Source: Verrucomicrobia bacterium IMCC26134
GTDB lineage: Bacteria > Verrucomicrobiota > Verrucomicrobiia > Opitutales > Opitutaceae
Length of the DNA: 64,000 bases
Assembly: GCA_000972765.1 (NCBI GenBank)
Contig: CP011265.1
Span: 2,973,001-3,037,000 of the forward strand
Direction: 5' to 3'
Both the position numbers and the translations under genes were made by a program. Positions 1 through 11,032 of the stretch are shown piece after piece. A model generated the notes under the pieces. It did not search any database. It had not been told where the DNA came from and saw only the letters and a list, made by a program, of their open reading frames with translations. Position 1 is the stretch's first letter, and each line of letters begins with the position of its first letter.

Positions 1-2666
<2,666 letters not shown>

Positions 2667-2780
2667 GGGCGTAGGATGGGCGCAGGGTTGGGTTCCACTC
2701 CCCTGCCGAGCAAGCGGAAAGGGGCCGTTTAAGCTTAAAACGAAGAGGATATTCCGCGCGCCACCCTACAAACCGGAGAT

Positions 2781-4040
2781 TTACCCAAGACGACTCACAT
2801 CAACACCCAAAACACCAGCCGCCTGGACCTTGTCTCCACGACAGGCGTGGAGGACTTTCTCGACGTAATGTTTTTCCTGAAGGGCAAGGAAGTCGGCTAG
2901 CTTAAGCCAATCTTTAAGACTCTTGAGGCGCGGAGGCAATTGATCCGCCTGAATCACGCGAAACTCCGTGGTGCTAGCAATTTGGCTGACTACGAGGGAA
3001 AGCTCGGTGATGTTGCCGGGCCATGGGTAGGCCCGAAGTATGGCGAGCGCATCAGGGGAAAATTCGATCAGCTTGGCCTCAAAATTCGGATTCGATGCCG
3101 AAGAGGCGAAATGCTTGAGCAAAACCGGGATATCCTCGGGGCGGTCCCGCAAAGGCGAGATCTGAAGCGGCAAAGTGGCCACGCGATAAAACAATTCCTC
3201 GTCGAACTTACCCTCCTCCATCAAAGCCTCAAGATTAACGCTGCTCGTGCAAATGACACGAAAACCATGAGCGTTACCGCGTAAAACAGCCACCAACTCG
3301 CGCTGCATCGGAGCAACCAGTTTATCGAGGTTATTCAAGAAAAGGGTGCCGCCATTCGCCTGCTTCACCCAAATGCCGCCCGCTCTATTTTCTCCCAGCA
3401 AACCGGCATGAAAATCGCTCTCGTTGCTCAGTGCGCAATTAACCGAAATAAAGGGCGCGCCGACCGGGGTGCTGCAGGCGTGCAACATTTCTGCGATCGA
3501 GGTCTTTCCCGTGCCACTTTCCCCGGAGAGCAGGACTGGATTCCGAAGGGATATTAATTTCTTAACCTGCTGAACCATACGAATATGCAATGCACTTGCC
3601 CCGATCAGATGTGCATCGATATCGCTCTGGGCCGCAGGGGGCAAAGGCTTTCCCTCGGGGTATGCGTCGATGTTATGCTGACGATGCTCGAGCGCTCGCT
3701 TCAGCGTGCTAATCAACTCATCGATTCGGAATGGTTTCTGTAAATAATCAAAAGCTCCAAACTTAAGTGCCTGCACAGCGCTATCGTTGGAGGCATAAGC
3801 GGTCATGATAATGACTACTGCACTGGGATCATACGCCTTGAGCTGACGAAGCAAGGTGATGCCATCCATCGGCTTCATGTCGATGTCAGCTAGAACGAGA
3901 TCATATTTCTCCGCTTTATAACGAACCAAGGCCTTTTCGCCGTCTGTCGCTATCGCGGTAGTGTAGCCAATCGGCTGAATTACCGCCTCCAGCATTTCAT
4001 GGATTGAAACGAGATCATCAACAATGAGAATAGACGGCAT
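2781..4040 (-). CDS. NtrC-like response regulator with degenerate AAA+ domain
   Basis: This 419-residue protein has the layout of sigma-54 activators: an N-terminal receiver (D8, D9, phosphoacceptor D52, T80, K102), a central AAA+ domain with Walker A GESGTGKT (173-180) and an arginine-finger region LRDRPEDIP, and a short C-terminal Fis-like helix-turn-helix. Two hallmarks are missing. The GAFTGA loop that contacts sigma-54 is absent (the region reads LLGENRAGGIWV). The Walker B acids are replaced, giving GGTLFLNNLDKL (N236, N237) instead of the usual FLDE. The HTH also ends early after GVDVSRLG. It lies 63 bp downstream of the pilC-like gene on the same strand, so it may regulate type IV pilus or secretion functions. 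From sequence alone it is unlikely to be a normal sigma-54 activator. Confidence 0.85.
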   Translation of the reverse strand: MPSILIVDDLVSIHEMLEAVIQPIGYTTAIATDGEKALVRYKAEKYDLVLADIDMKPMDGITLLRQLKAYDPSAVVIIMTAYASNDSAVQALKFGAFDYLQKPFRIDELISTLKRALEHRQHNIDAYPEGKPLPPAAQSDIDAHLIGASALHIRMVQQVKKLISLRNPVLLSGESGTGKTSIAEMLHACSTPVGAPFISVNCALSNESDFHAGLLGENRAGGIWVKQANGGTLFLNNLDKLVAPMQRELVAVLRGNAHGFRVICTSSVNLEALMEEGKFDEELFYRVATLPLQISPLRDRPEDIPVLLKHFASSASNPNFEAKLIEFSPDALAILRAYPWPGNITELSLVVSQIASTTEFRVIQADQLPPRLKSLKDWLKLADFLALQEKHYVEKVLHACRGDKVQAAGVLGVDVSRLG

Positions 4041-4103
4041 ATGAAACTAGGTATAGCCTAGGCTGGAGAATAGTTTAGGAAAGAGGGCCTAAAAGACAGT
4101 CCG

Positions 4104-5312
4104 TTATTTTAATCCACCGGCGACGGCACCGAGTTGGAAAATAGGAAGGAACATGGCCATCACAATGCCGCCAACGACAATTCCCAGGAAAACAATCAGG
4201 ATCGGTTCGATCAACGAGGTCAGCGAGGCGACAGTCGCTTCGGCCTCAACGTCATAAAAATCGGCGATTTTGGTCATCATGCCGTCCACATTACCCGTGG
4301 ACTCACCGGCCTTGACCATGTGCTTCATCATTGGAGGAAAATATGGGTTTGAGGATAACACATCAGAAACCTGCCCTCCTTGACTCACGTGCCGGGCAAT
4401 CTCAACACAGGCATCTTCGATTTGAACTTTGTTGGAAGCGGCCGACACGATTTCCAAAGTCCTCAAAATAGGCACACCAGAACGAATCAGCGTCGCGTAA
4501 GTTCGGCAAAAACGAGAGAGCGAGATTTTATGGATCAAGCTGCCAAATATGGGCGCCTTGACCAGAAGGTTGTCCTTAAACCGCCGCCCTTTGGGCGTGG
4601 CGATAATCTTGTTAAGTCCCCAGAAAACGCCGTATGCTCCTGCCGCAAGGTAGAGAAAGTTATGCTTAAGGAAATCGCTCAGATTGATAAGCATCTGAGT
4701 CGGAGCAGGCAGCTTGGCACCGAAGTCCGCGAACATAGCAGCGAACACGGGAATGACAAAAATGAGCAACACATTCACAAGCGCGATCGCCAGACCAATC
4801 ACCGCGATCGGGTAGGTCATTGCAGACTTAACCTTCTTGCTCAACCTGACACTGGCCTCGAAATAACCCGCCACTTTCATTAGAATCTCGGATAGGTTAC
4901 CCGATGCTTCGCCGGCTTCTACCATGGAAATGAAAAGCGTATTAAAGGCGCGAGGGAAGATTTTGACCGCATTAGAGAAAGAACTGCCCTGCGAAATTTC
5001 GATGCGCACATCGCGAATGATAACACGGAACACGGGATCCTCGGTCTGATCTTGCAACGCCTCCAAACACTGCACCAAAGGCAAACCTGCACTCAACAAG
5101 GAGGCCAGCTGCTGGGTAAAGATCGCCAGCTCCCCTAACGGCAACTTGTATTTTTTCGCCTTCTTTTCGAACGATTTCTGCTTGGCCAGATTCTGAGAAG
5201 CGGCGAAGGAGCTCTTCTTGGCTACCTTCGGTGCGGACGATGAGGGTAAAGATACATTGGCTCGGGATGACTGACCTTGGGCGCTGGCGCTGCGTGTCGT
5301 TATGAATGCCAT
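4104..5312 (-). CDS. pilC: Type II secretion/type IV pilus inner-membrane platform protein (PilC/GspF family)
   Basis: This 402-residue polytopic protein forms the inner-membrane platform of type IV pilus or type II secretion machines. Residues 1-58 are a Ser/Lys-rich cytoplasmic tail. Two T2SSF repeats follow: the first starts near ELAIFTQQLASLLSAG (61-76) with VEAGEASGNL (131-140), and the second has FCRTYATLIRSGVPIL and VKAGESTGNVDGMM. Membrane segments are visible at about 167-193, 219-238 and 368-392, the family pattern. No ATPase (PilB/PilT) or pilin lies beside it in the window. Its downstream neighbour is an NtrC-like regulator on the same strand. GspF and PilC cannot be separated by sequence alone, so the gene symbol is a best fit. 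Confidence 0.9.
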   Translation of the reverse strand: MAFITTRSASAQGQSSRANVSLPSSSAPKVAKKSSFAASQNLAKQKSFEKKAKKYKLPLGELAIFTQQLASLLSAGLPLVQCLEALQDQTEDPVFRVIIRDVRIEISQGSSFSNAVKIFPRAFNTLFISMVEAGEASGNLSEILMKVAGYFEASVRLSKKVKSAMTYPIAVIGLAIALVNVLLIFVIPVFAAMFADFGAKLPAPTQMLINLSDFLKHNFLYLAAGAYGVFWGLNKIIATPKGRRFKDNLLVKAPIFGSLIHKISLSRFCRTYATLIRSGVPILRTLEIVSAASNKVQIEDACVEIARHVSQGGQVSDVLSSNPYFPPMMKHMVKAGESTGNVDGMMTKIADFYDVEAEATVASLTSLIEPILIVFLGIVVGGIVMAMFLPIFQLGAVAGGLK

Positions 5313-5482
5313 GGTCGTATCCTTGTGCGGCTACTGACCAAGCCGCAACAATTTCCTACTGGGCTGAAAAACCACCCGATCCTTTGCTCATCCCCATGCC
5401 TGACATTCTGAAATGACCTCCCTCTAATATCAAAGGCGTGCTTGACCCGACGGCCCGCAGTCCAAAAGTCACCCCTGTGTTC

Positions 5483-5556
5483 GCGGCTGTAGTTTAGTGG
5501 TAAAACTCCACTCTTCCAAAGTGGTCTCGAGAGTTCGATTCTCTCCAGCCGCACCA
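5483..5556 (+). tRNA. tRNA-Gly (anticodon UCC)
   Basis: A complete cloverleaf can be folded by hand. The acceptor stem GCGGCTG (5483-5489) pairs with CAGCCGC (5546-5552), followed by discriminator A and an encoded CCA (5554-5556). The anticodon stem CCACT/AGTGG encloses the loop CTTCCAA with anticodon TCC at 5515-5517. The T arm GAGAGTTCGATTCTCTC is also clear. The tRNA is single, and there is no integrase or obvious att duplication next to it. Confidence 0.95.
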
Positions 5557-5625
5557 CTCTAGCACCAAAGGGGTATTCCGAAATACGGAAAACAAACAGG
5601 ATTCCTCACGGCGGCTCCACTTTTC

Positions 5626-6615
5626 ATGCACCTCCCCTCCCCTGCCCGCTACGACAAGCCCTCCATTTACCGCCGCTGCGGTCGCTCCGGGCTTAAGTTA
5701 CCTCTAATCTCGCTAGGCCTCTGGCACAACTTCGGAGGGGTGGACGTATTTGAAAACAGTCGCGCCATCACCCGCCGCGCCTTCGATCTGGGCATCACTC
5801 ATTTCGACCTCGCCAACAACTACGGCCCCCCGCCCGGCTCCGCCGAGGAAAACTTCGGCAAGATCCTCGCCGCCGACTTCGCCGCCCATCGCGACGAACT
5901 CATCATTTCGACCAAGGCCGGCTACCACATGTGGGCCGGCCCCTACGGCGAGTGGGGTTCCCGTAAATACCTCCTCTCCTCCCTCGACCAGTCCCTCCGC
6001 AGGCTTGGCCTCGATTACGTTGATATTTTCTACCACCACCGGCCGGACCCAGACACACCGCTCGAAGAGACCATGGGCGCCCTCGCCCACGCCGTCCGCT
6101 CCGGCAAGGCGCTCTACGCCGGCCTTTCCAACTACAAGCCCGAGGAAACCGCCCGTGCCGCCCGCATCCTCCGCGAAATGGGGGTGCCCGCCCTGATCCA
6201 CCAGCCGGTCTACAATATGTTCAACCGCTGGATTGAGCCTAAGCTCCTTGATGTCCTAGCCGAGGAAGGCATGGGCTGCATCCCCTTCAGCCCGCTCGCG
6301 CAGGGCCTGCTCACCAACCGCTACCTCGCCGGCATCCCCGATGATTCAAGAGCTGCCAAAGCGCACGGTTTTCTCAAGGCCGACCGCATCACCAGCGAGG
6401 TCCTGGTAAAAATACAAGCGCTCAACTCCATCGCCCAGGCCCGCGGACAGTCCCTCGCCCAGATGGCCCTCGCTTGGACCATAAGAGATCCGCGCGTCAC
6501 CACCGCCCTCATCGGCGCCAGCAAAGTCTCCCAGCTCGACGACAACTTCGCCGCGCTCCAGACCCTCGACTTCACCTCCGAGGAACTCGCCAGAATCGAC
6601 GCCATTCTGGGTTAA
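5626..6615 (+). CDS. yghZ: Aldo/keto reductase, YghZ (L-glyceraldehyde 3-phosphate reductase) type
   Basis: This 329-residue NADPH-dependent aldo/keto reductase belongs to the YghZ/AKR14 group, which is linked to detoxification of L-glyceraldehyde 3-phosphate and methylglyoxal. The catalytic set is visible: D61 in THFDLANNYG, Y66, K97 in ISTKAGYHMW and a histidine in DIFYHHRPD. The group-specific opening PSIYRRCGRSGLKLPLISLG and the cofactor-binding tail TTALIGASKVSQLDDN are present. It ends 22 bp before rsmE on the same strand, so the two may be co-transcribed. The exact substrate is inferred from family membership. Confidence 0.9.
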   Translation: MHLPSPARYDKPSIYRRCGRSGLKLPLISLGLWHNFGGVDVFENSRAITRRAFDLGITHFDLANNYGPPPGSAEENFGKILAADFAAHRDELIISTKAGYHMWAGPYGEWGSRKYLLSSLDQSLRRLGLDYVDIFYHHRPDPDTPLEETMGALAHAVRSGKALYAGLSNYKPEETARAARILREMGVPALIHQPVYNMFNRWIEPKLLDVLAEEGMGCIPFSPLAQGLLTNRYLAGIPDDSRAAKAHGFLKADRITSEVLVKIQALNSIAQARGQSLAQMALAWTIRDPRVTTALIGASKVSQLDDNFAALQTLDFTSEELARIDAILG

Positions 6616-6637
6616 TCCCCGCCTTGGCGGCGCACGC

Positions 6638-7360
6638 ATGAATCTCGTCCTCTTTGCTCCCGAAGAGCTGGCTGCGCCCCTGCCAATCCCGGACCCGCGT
6701 GCGCAGCATATTATCAAGGTGCTGCGCCGCGCCCCCGGCGACACTTTCGACGCCGGCCTGATCGACGGCCCGCTTGGCAAGGCCACGCTGCTTAGCACCG
6801 ACAACACCGCCCTTCACCTGGCCTTCACACCTGAGCGAGAGCCTCCGCCCCTCCCTCGCGTCACCCTGCTAATCGGCCTGCCTCGCCCCCAAACCGCCCG
6901 CGATCTACTCCGCGACACCGCCACCTTGGGCGCCGCTCGCATCCACTTTATCGCGACCGAGCGCACCGACCCCAACTACGCATCCAGCTCGCTCTGGACC
7001 TCCGGCGAATGGCGCCGCCACCTCATCGCCGGCGCCGCCCAGGCCTTCGATACCCGGCTGCCCGCCGTCACTTGGACCCACACCCTCTCCTCCGCCTTGG
7101 CCTGCGAAGCTCCGGCGAAGCAGCCCCGTCTCGCCCTCGATAACTACGAGTCAACCGGTTCACTGGCAACCGCCCTCGTCTCTCTTCCGCCTGCCAGTCC
7201 GCTCATTCTCGCCCTTGGACCTGAACGTGGCTGGGGCCCGGCCGACCGCGATCAGCTTCGCGCCGCCGGATTTACCCTCTGTTCGCTTGGCCGGCGCGTG
7301 CTCCGTCTCGAAACGGCCGTCATCGCCGCGCTCGCTCTCGTTCACCACGCCCGCGCCTGA
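6638..7360 (+). CDS. rsmE: 16S rRNA (uracil1498-N3)-methyltransferase RsmE
   Basis: This 240-residue SPOUT-class methyltransferase modifies U1498 of 16S rRNA using S-adenosylmethionine. An N-terminal PUA-like segment with HIIKVLRRAPGDTF (24-37) precedes the knotted catalytic domain. The C-terminal signature reads ALGPERGWGPADRDQL, then SLGRRVLRLETAVIAAL, which matches the family's GPEGG and LRTETA elements; the usual GPEGGF is GPERGW here. The length fits the family. It follows the aldo/keto reductase and converges on rsmD 22 bp downstream, so two unrelated 16S rRNA methylases face each other. Confidence 0.93.
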   Translation: MNLVLFAPEELAAPLPIPDPRAQHIIKVLRRAPGDTFDAGLIDGPLGKATLLSTDNTALHLAFTPEREPPPLPRVTLLIGLPRPQTARDLLRDTATLGAARIHFIATERTDPNYASSSLWTSGEWRRHLIAGAAQAFDTRLPAVTWTHTLSSALACEAPAKQPRLALDNYESTGSLATALVSLPPASPLILALGPERGWGPADRDQLRAAGFTLCSLGRRVLRLETAVIAALALVHHARA

Positions 7361-7382
7361 GTCGACCGCTCTGACGCAGGCT

Positions 7383-7949
7383 TCAGGCTCGGATGAAAAA
7401 CGCCACCGTGGGCTGGCGCACCCCTTTGCCAAGCCGCTTGCGGCATACCCAACCCGCCGGCGCCAGCTCGATCTCGCCCGGCAGCTCGAAAACAATCAGC
7501 GGATCAGCCACCCCCTCCAACGCCTCCGCCAGACCCGCAAATAGGCGCGGCGCGATCTCCTCGATGATCGGATACGGCGGATCCACAAAAACCAGATCCG
7601 GCCGAGCCGCGCCCGCCGCCGGCCGCCACGCCAGCGCGTCTCCCGTCAATAACCCCAGCTCCGCCTCCGCCCGCCCCGCGCTTTTCGCCACCGCCGCGAT
7701 GTTGCGCCGGATGCACACCGCCGCCTTTGCACTTTGCTCCACAAACAACCCGCCCGCCGCTCCACGACTAAAAGCCTCCAGCCCGTAGGCGCCGCTTCCG
7801 GCAAACAGATCCACGAAGCGCGCCCCGTTTACCCTAGCCCCCAGACTCGAAAACACCGCCTGCCGCATCCCGTCCGTGGCCGGCCGCACCGCATCCCCCT
7901 TGGGGACATCCAACGTGACTCCGCGCGCCGCACCTCCGCTGATTCTCAT
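7383..7949 (-). CDS. rsmD: 16S rRNA (guanine966-N2)-methyltransferase RsmD
   Basis: This 188-residue SAM-dependent methylase modifies G966 in 16S rRNA. The start is placed at ATG 7949 because the family begins MRISGGAARGVTLDVP; the frame stays open further upstream to 8147, but that part has no family character. Motif I is FVDLFAGSGAYGLEAFSRGA and the catalytic motif IV is LVFVDPPYP. The C-terminus ELPGEIELAPAGWVCRKRLG is typical. It is convergent with rsmE and divergent from mlaE, with 130 bp of shared upstream sequence. Confidence 0.92.
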   Translation of the reverse strand: MRISGGAARGVTLDVPKGDAVRPATDGMRQAVFSSLGARVNGARFVDLFAGSGAYGLEAFSRGAAGGLFVEQSAKAAVCIRRNIAAVAKSAGRAEAELGLLTGDALAWRPAAGAARPDLVFVDPPYPIIEEIAPRLFAGLAEALEGVADPLIVFELPGEIELAPAGWVCRKRLGKGVRQPTVAFFIRA

Positions 7950-8079
7950 GCCGCCGAACGCACAGGCGAGCCGCGCCGATGGCAATCGCATATCCAGGCC
8001 GCCCTCCATCACCCGCCCCGCTGGCATGCACCCCCACGCTTGCACCCGCCCCTCCCCTGCGCTTCGTTTGTCATTCTCC

Positions 8080-8856
8080 ATGCTTCCCACCACTGGACGC
8101 AGCACCTTGCGCATCGTGGGTGAACTGGGCGACTTCGCCCGTTTCACCGCCCGCGGCTACACCTCCGCCATCGGCTCCCGCCGTCTGGGCCGACGACTCG
8201 CGCGCGCCGTCTACGAACAAGGCGTGCGCTGCCTGCCTGTCATTCTCATCGTCGGCACTTTCACCGGCCTCGTGCTCGGCCTCCAGGGTTACCACACCCT
8301 CAAAGGCTTCGGCTCCGCCTCCCTGCTCGGCCCTCTCGTCGCCAACAGTCTCGTCCGCGAACTCGCCCCCGTGCTCGCCGCGTTGATGATCGTCGGCCAG
8401 GCCGGTTCCGCGCTCACCGCCGAGCTCGGCATCCAGCGCAACAGCGAGCAAATCGACGCCCTCGAAACCATGGGCATCGACCCCCATGGTTTTCTCGTCG
8501 CCCCGCGCCTGCTCGCCGCCCTCATCGTTTACCCTATGATGACCGCTTTCTTCGCCCTCATCGGGCTAGTAGGCGGCTGGATCTCCGGTTCCGTTCTCCT
8601 CCCTCTGCCGGGCAGTGTATACTGGTCCTCCGTTTACAAGGCCATCGACCCCGAGGACGTAGGCCAGTGCATCGTCAAAGCCCTGGTCTTCGGCGGCCTC
8701 ACCATCGCCCTCTGCTGTTACAACGGCTTCACCGCCCACCGCCGCTCCACCACCACCGGCGCCCGAGCCGTCAGCGCCTCCACCACCCGCGCCGTCGTGT
8801 TCTCCAGCATCAGCGTGCTCGCCGCCGACTACCTCATCACTTCCCTTCTCGTATGA
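8080..8856 (+). CDS. mlaE: MlaE-type ABC transporter permease (lipid asymmetry)
   Basis: This 258-residue permease of the MlaE/YrbE family is the inner-membrane subunit of the MCE lipid transporter. ATG 8080 was chosen because the preceding in-frame sequence is antisense to rsmD and lacks family character. Conserved permease features are visible: an amphipathic N-terminus, LPVILIVGTFTGLVLGLQGY, the block LVRELAPVLAALMIVGQAGS, and SEQIDALETMGIDPHGFLV, the coupling helix to the ATPase. Its stop overlaps the start of mlaF by 4 bp (ATGA). It heads the locus mlaE-mlaF-mlaD. Confidence 0.92.
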   Translation: MLPTTGRSTLRIVGELGDFARFTARGYTSAIGSRRLGRRLARAVYEQGVRCLPVILIVGTFTGLVLGLQGYHTLKGFGSASLLGPLVANSLVRELAPVLAALMIVGQAGSALTAELGIQRNSEQIDALETMGIDPHGFLVAPRLLAALIVYPMMTAFFALIGLVGGWISGSVLLPLPGSVYWSSVYKAIDPEDVGQCIVKALVFGGLTIALCCYNGFTAHRRSTTTGARAVSASTTRAVVFSSISVLAADYLITSLLV

Positions 8857-9671
8857 GCAACCCGGATACCACTTCCTCCGCCCCGCTGCTTGAGATCCGC
8901 GGTCTGCGCAAACAGTTCGGCGACCATGTTGTCCTCCATGACTTGAACCTCCTCGTCCCGCGCGGTCGCCTGCTCACCATCCTGGGCAAGTCCGGCACCG
9001 GCAAATCCGTCCTCCTTAAATGCCTAGCCGGCGTGCTTCAGCCCGACGCCGGCGAAGTCCTCTTCGAAGGCCGCCCGCTCGGCACAGCAGACGCCCCCAC
9101 CCTCGCCGCCTTCCGGCGCCGTTGCAGTTACCTTTTCCAGGGCAATGCCCTCCTCGATTCGCTCACTGCCTGGGACAACGTCGCCCTCCCGCTCGAACAG
9201 GCAACGCTCCTGCCCAAGCCCGAGATTCGCGCCCGGGTGCGAGACGCCCTACGCCGCCTCGAACTCGAGTCCGACGCCGCCCGCTACCCCTCGCAGATGT
9301 CCGGCGGCATGCAAAAGCGCCTCGCCCTCGCCCGCGCCCTCGTCACCCGCCCCGAGATCGTGCTCTTCGACGAACCCACCGCCGGCCTCGATCCCATCCG
9401 CCGCAACGCCGTTTTCACCATGATCGCGCATTCCCAGCGCGAGTTCGGCTTCACCGCCGTCGTCGTTACCCACGACCTGCCCGAGGCCCTTGCCGCCAGC
9501 GACCGCGTCGCCCTGCTCGTCGACGGGACGCTCTGTTTCGAAGGCGCGCCCGCCGAGTTTCAGGATTCCGCCGCCCCCGCCGTCGCCGCCTTCCGTGACA
9601 GCGCCAGCCACCTCGCCGGCCAGATCGCCGCCATCCGCCGCGGCGAACCCGTCCCCGCCGACCTAGCCTGA
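8853..9671 (+). CDS. mlaF: MlaF-type ABC transporter ATPase
   Basis: This 272-residue ATPase powers the MCE lipid transporter with MlaE. Walker A is GKSGTGKS, the Q-loop is YLFQGNALLDSL, the signature is MSGGMQKRLALARAL, Walker B is IVLFDEPTAGLDP and the H-loop is VVVTHDL. MSGGMQKRxxxARA is typical of the MlaF/Ttg2A subfamily. The start ATG overlaps the mlaE stop. No mlaB (STAS domain) gene follows, although in Proteobacteria MlaB binds MlaF. Confidence 0.94.
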   Translation: MSNPDTTSSAPLLEIRGLRKQFGDHVVLHDLNLLVPRGRLLTILGKSGTGKSVLLKCLAGVLQPDAGEVLFEGRPLGTADAPTLAAFRRRCSYLFQGNALLDSLTAWDNVALPLEQATLLPKPEIRARVRDALRRLELESDAARYPSQMSGGMQKRLALARALVTRPEIVLFDEPTAGLDPIRRNAVFTMIAHSQREFGFTAVVVTHDLPEALAASDRVALLVDGTLCFEGAPAEFQDSAAPAVAAFRDSASHLAGQIAAIRRGEPVPADLA

Positions 9672-9722
9672 ACCAAAACACCCCTGCAGAGATTCCTCGC
9701 CCATTTTCAAACGCCGCCACCC

Positions 9723-10208
9723 ATGAACGCCTCGCCCACGAAATACACCCGCCTCGATCTCGCCGTCGGCACCTTCGTCCTCGCCGGCCTGTTCGCCCTT
9801 ACCTTCCTCGCCGTGCGCATCGGCGCGGGCAACTCCGTGGGCGGGGCGAGCACCACCTACCGCGCCAGCTTCTCCAACCTCGGCGGCCTCGCTCCCGGCG
9901 CCAGCGTGATGATCTCAGGCGTCATCGTCGGCCGCGTTGACAAGGTCGAGATCGACGACCGCTTCCGCGCCATCGCCACCCTCCGCGTGCGGGCCGACCT
10001 CAAGCTCGCGGAAGACACCGCCGCCGGCATCCGCAGCAGCGGCCTCATCGGGGAAAAATTCATTGCCCTTACCCCTGGCGGCGGCGACGCCCTGCTCAAG
10101 ACCGACGAACTCATCACCGACACCGAATCCGCCGTGGATCTCGAATCCCTCATCAGCCGTTTCGCCTTCGGCGGTGTCAAATCCGGCGACACACCCGATA
10201 AAAAATAG
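9723..10208 (+). CDS. mlaD: MCE-domain substrate-binding protein (MlaD)
   Basis: This 161-residue protein has one N-terminal membrane anchor (about residues 13-33, LAVGTFVLAGLFALTFLAV) and a single MCE domain, the size of classic MlaD. MCE features include YRASFSNLGGLAPGASVMISGVIVGRV, split here as SFSNLGGLAPGASV and GVIVGRVDKV, then GIRSSGLIGEKFIAL. It would form the periplasmic hexameric ring bound to MlaFE. It starts 51 bp after mlaF and is the last gene before the inserted two-component system. Confidence 0.92.
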   Translation: MNASPTKYTRLDLAVGTFVLAGLFALTFLAVRIGAGNSVGGASTTYRASFSNLGGLAPGASVMISGVIVGRVDKVEIDDRFRAIATLRVRADLKLAEDTAAGIRSSGLIGEKFIALTPGGGDALLKTDELITDTESAVDLESLISRFAFGGVKSGDTPDKK

Positions 10209-10255
10209 TTAAGCTCTCGTAAAGAGGCCTGCCTTTCGCCGCGCGCTCCATCACG

Positions 10256-11014
10256 GTGCCGGCCATGGAGGCCATCCTAAATCCAGAAGCACCCGCCGGC
10301 TCGGTCCCGATCCTCATGATCGACGACGACCGCAAGCTCTGCAGGCTCGTCACCGATTATCTCGCCCCGCTCGGCTTCACCGTCACCGCCGAGCACGACG
10401 GCACCACCGGTGCCTCTCTCGCCACCGCCCCCGGCGCCTCGTGGCAGGCCGTCATCCTCGACGTCATGCTCCCGGGCATCGACGGCTTCGAGGTCCTCCG
10501 CCGCATCCGCCGCGCTGGAGACCTGCCCGTGCTCATGCTCACCGCCCGTGGCGACGAGACCGACCGCATCGTCGGCCTCGAGGTCGGCGCCGACGATTAC
10601 CTGCCCAAAACCTTCTCTCCTCGCGAACTGCTCGCCCGCCTGCGCGCCGTGCTCCGCCGCTCCGCCGTTCGCCCCGCTCTCACCGCCGGTCTTCCGCCTG
10701 CCGTCGAGTATGTCGTGGGCCCGCTTCGCGTCCGCCCCGAGGCCAGACTCGCCCTGCTCAACGACCAGCCTCTCGTGCTCACTCCGGTCGAGTTCGATTT
10801 GCTCACCTGCCTCATCCGCGCCGCCGGCCGCGTGCGCACCCGCGAGGCACTGCTCGATGAGATTCGCGACCGCCACTACGATGTCTTCGACCGCTCGATC
10901 GATGTCCACATCTCCGCCTTGAGGAAAAAACTCGGCGACGACGCCCGCCAGCCCCGCTTCATCCGCACCCTGCGCTCTGCCGGCTATATGCTGGTAGATC
11001 CCTCTTCCCCCTGA
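10256..11014 (+). CDS. OmpR/CpxR-family response regulator
   Basis: This is a 252-residue transcriptional regulator with a receiver domain (acidic cluster IDDD near 22-25, phosphoacceptor D69 in VILDVMLPG) and a C-terminal winged helix (LTPVEFDLLTCL, SIDVHISALRKKLGDD, IRTLRSAGYML). The first start is GTG 10256; ATG 10265 is equally possible. The receiver's usual K-P before F is K-T here (YLPKTFSPREL). The sensor kinase gene follows after 18 bp. The pair sits between mlaD and mlaC, so an envelope-stress role is a reasonable inference, as for CpxR, but its targets are unknown. Confidence 0.9.
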   Translation: MPAMEAILNPEAPAGSVPILMIDDDRKLCRLVTDYLAPLGFTVTAEHDGTTGASLATAPGASWQAVILDVMLPGIDGFEVLRRIRRAGDLPVLMLTARGDETDRIVGLEVGADDYLPKTFSPRELLARLRAVLRRSAVRPALTAGLPPAVEYVVGPLRVRPEARLALLNDQPLVLTPVEFDLLTCLIRAAGRVRTREALLDEIRDRHYDVFDRSIDVHISALRKKLGDDARQPRFIRTLRSAGYMLVDPSSP

Positions 11015-11032
11015 GCCGCCAACCATCTCCCC

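Noticed and set aside
5300-5557. Minus-strand frame of 85 codons across the tRNA-Gly gene
   Set aside because: It is the antisense of a tRNA, a known source of spurious proteins.
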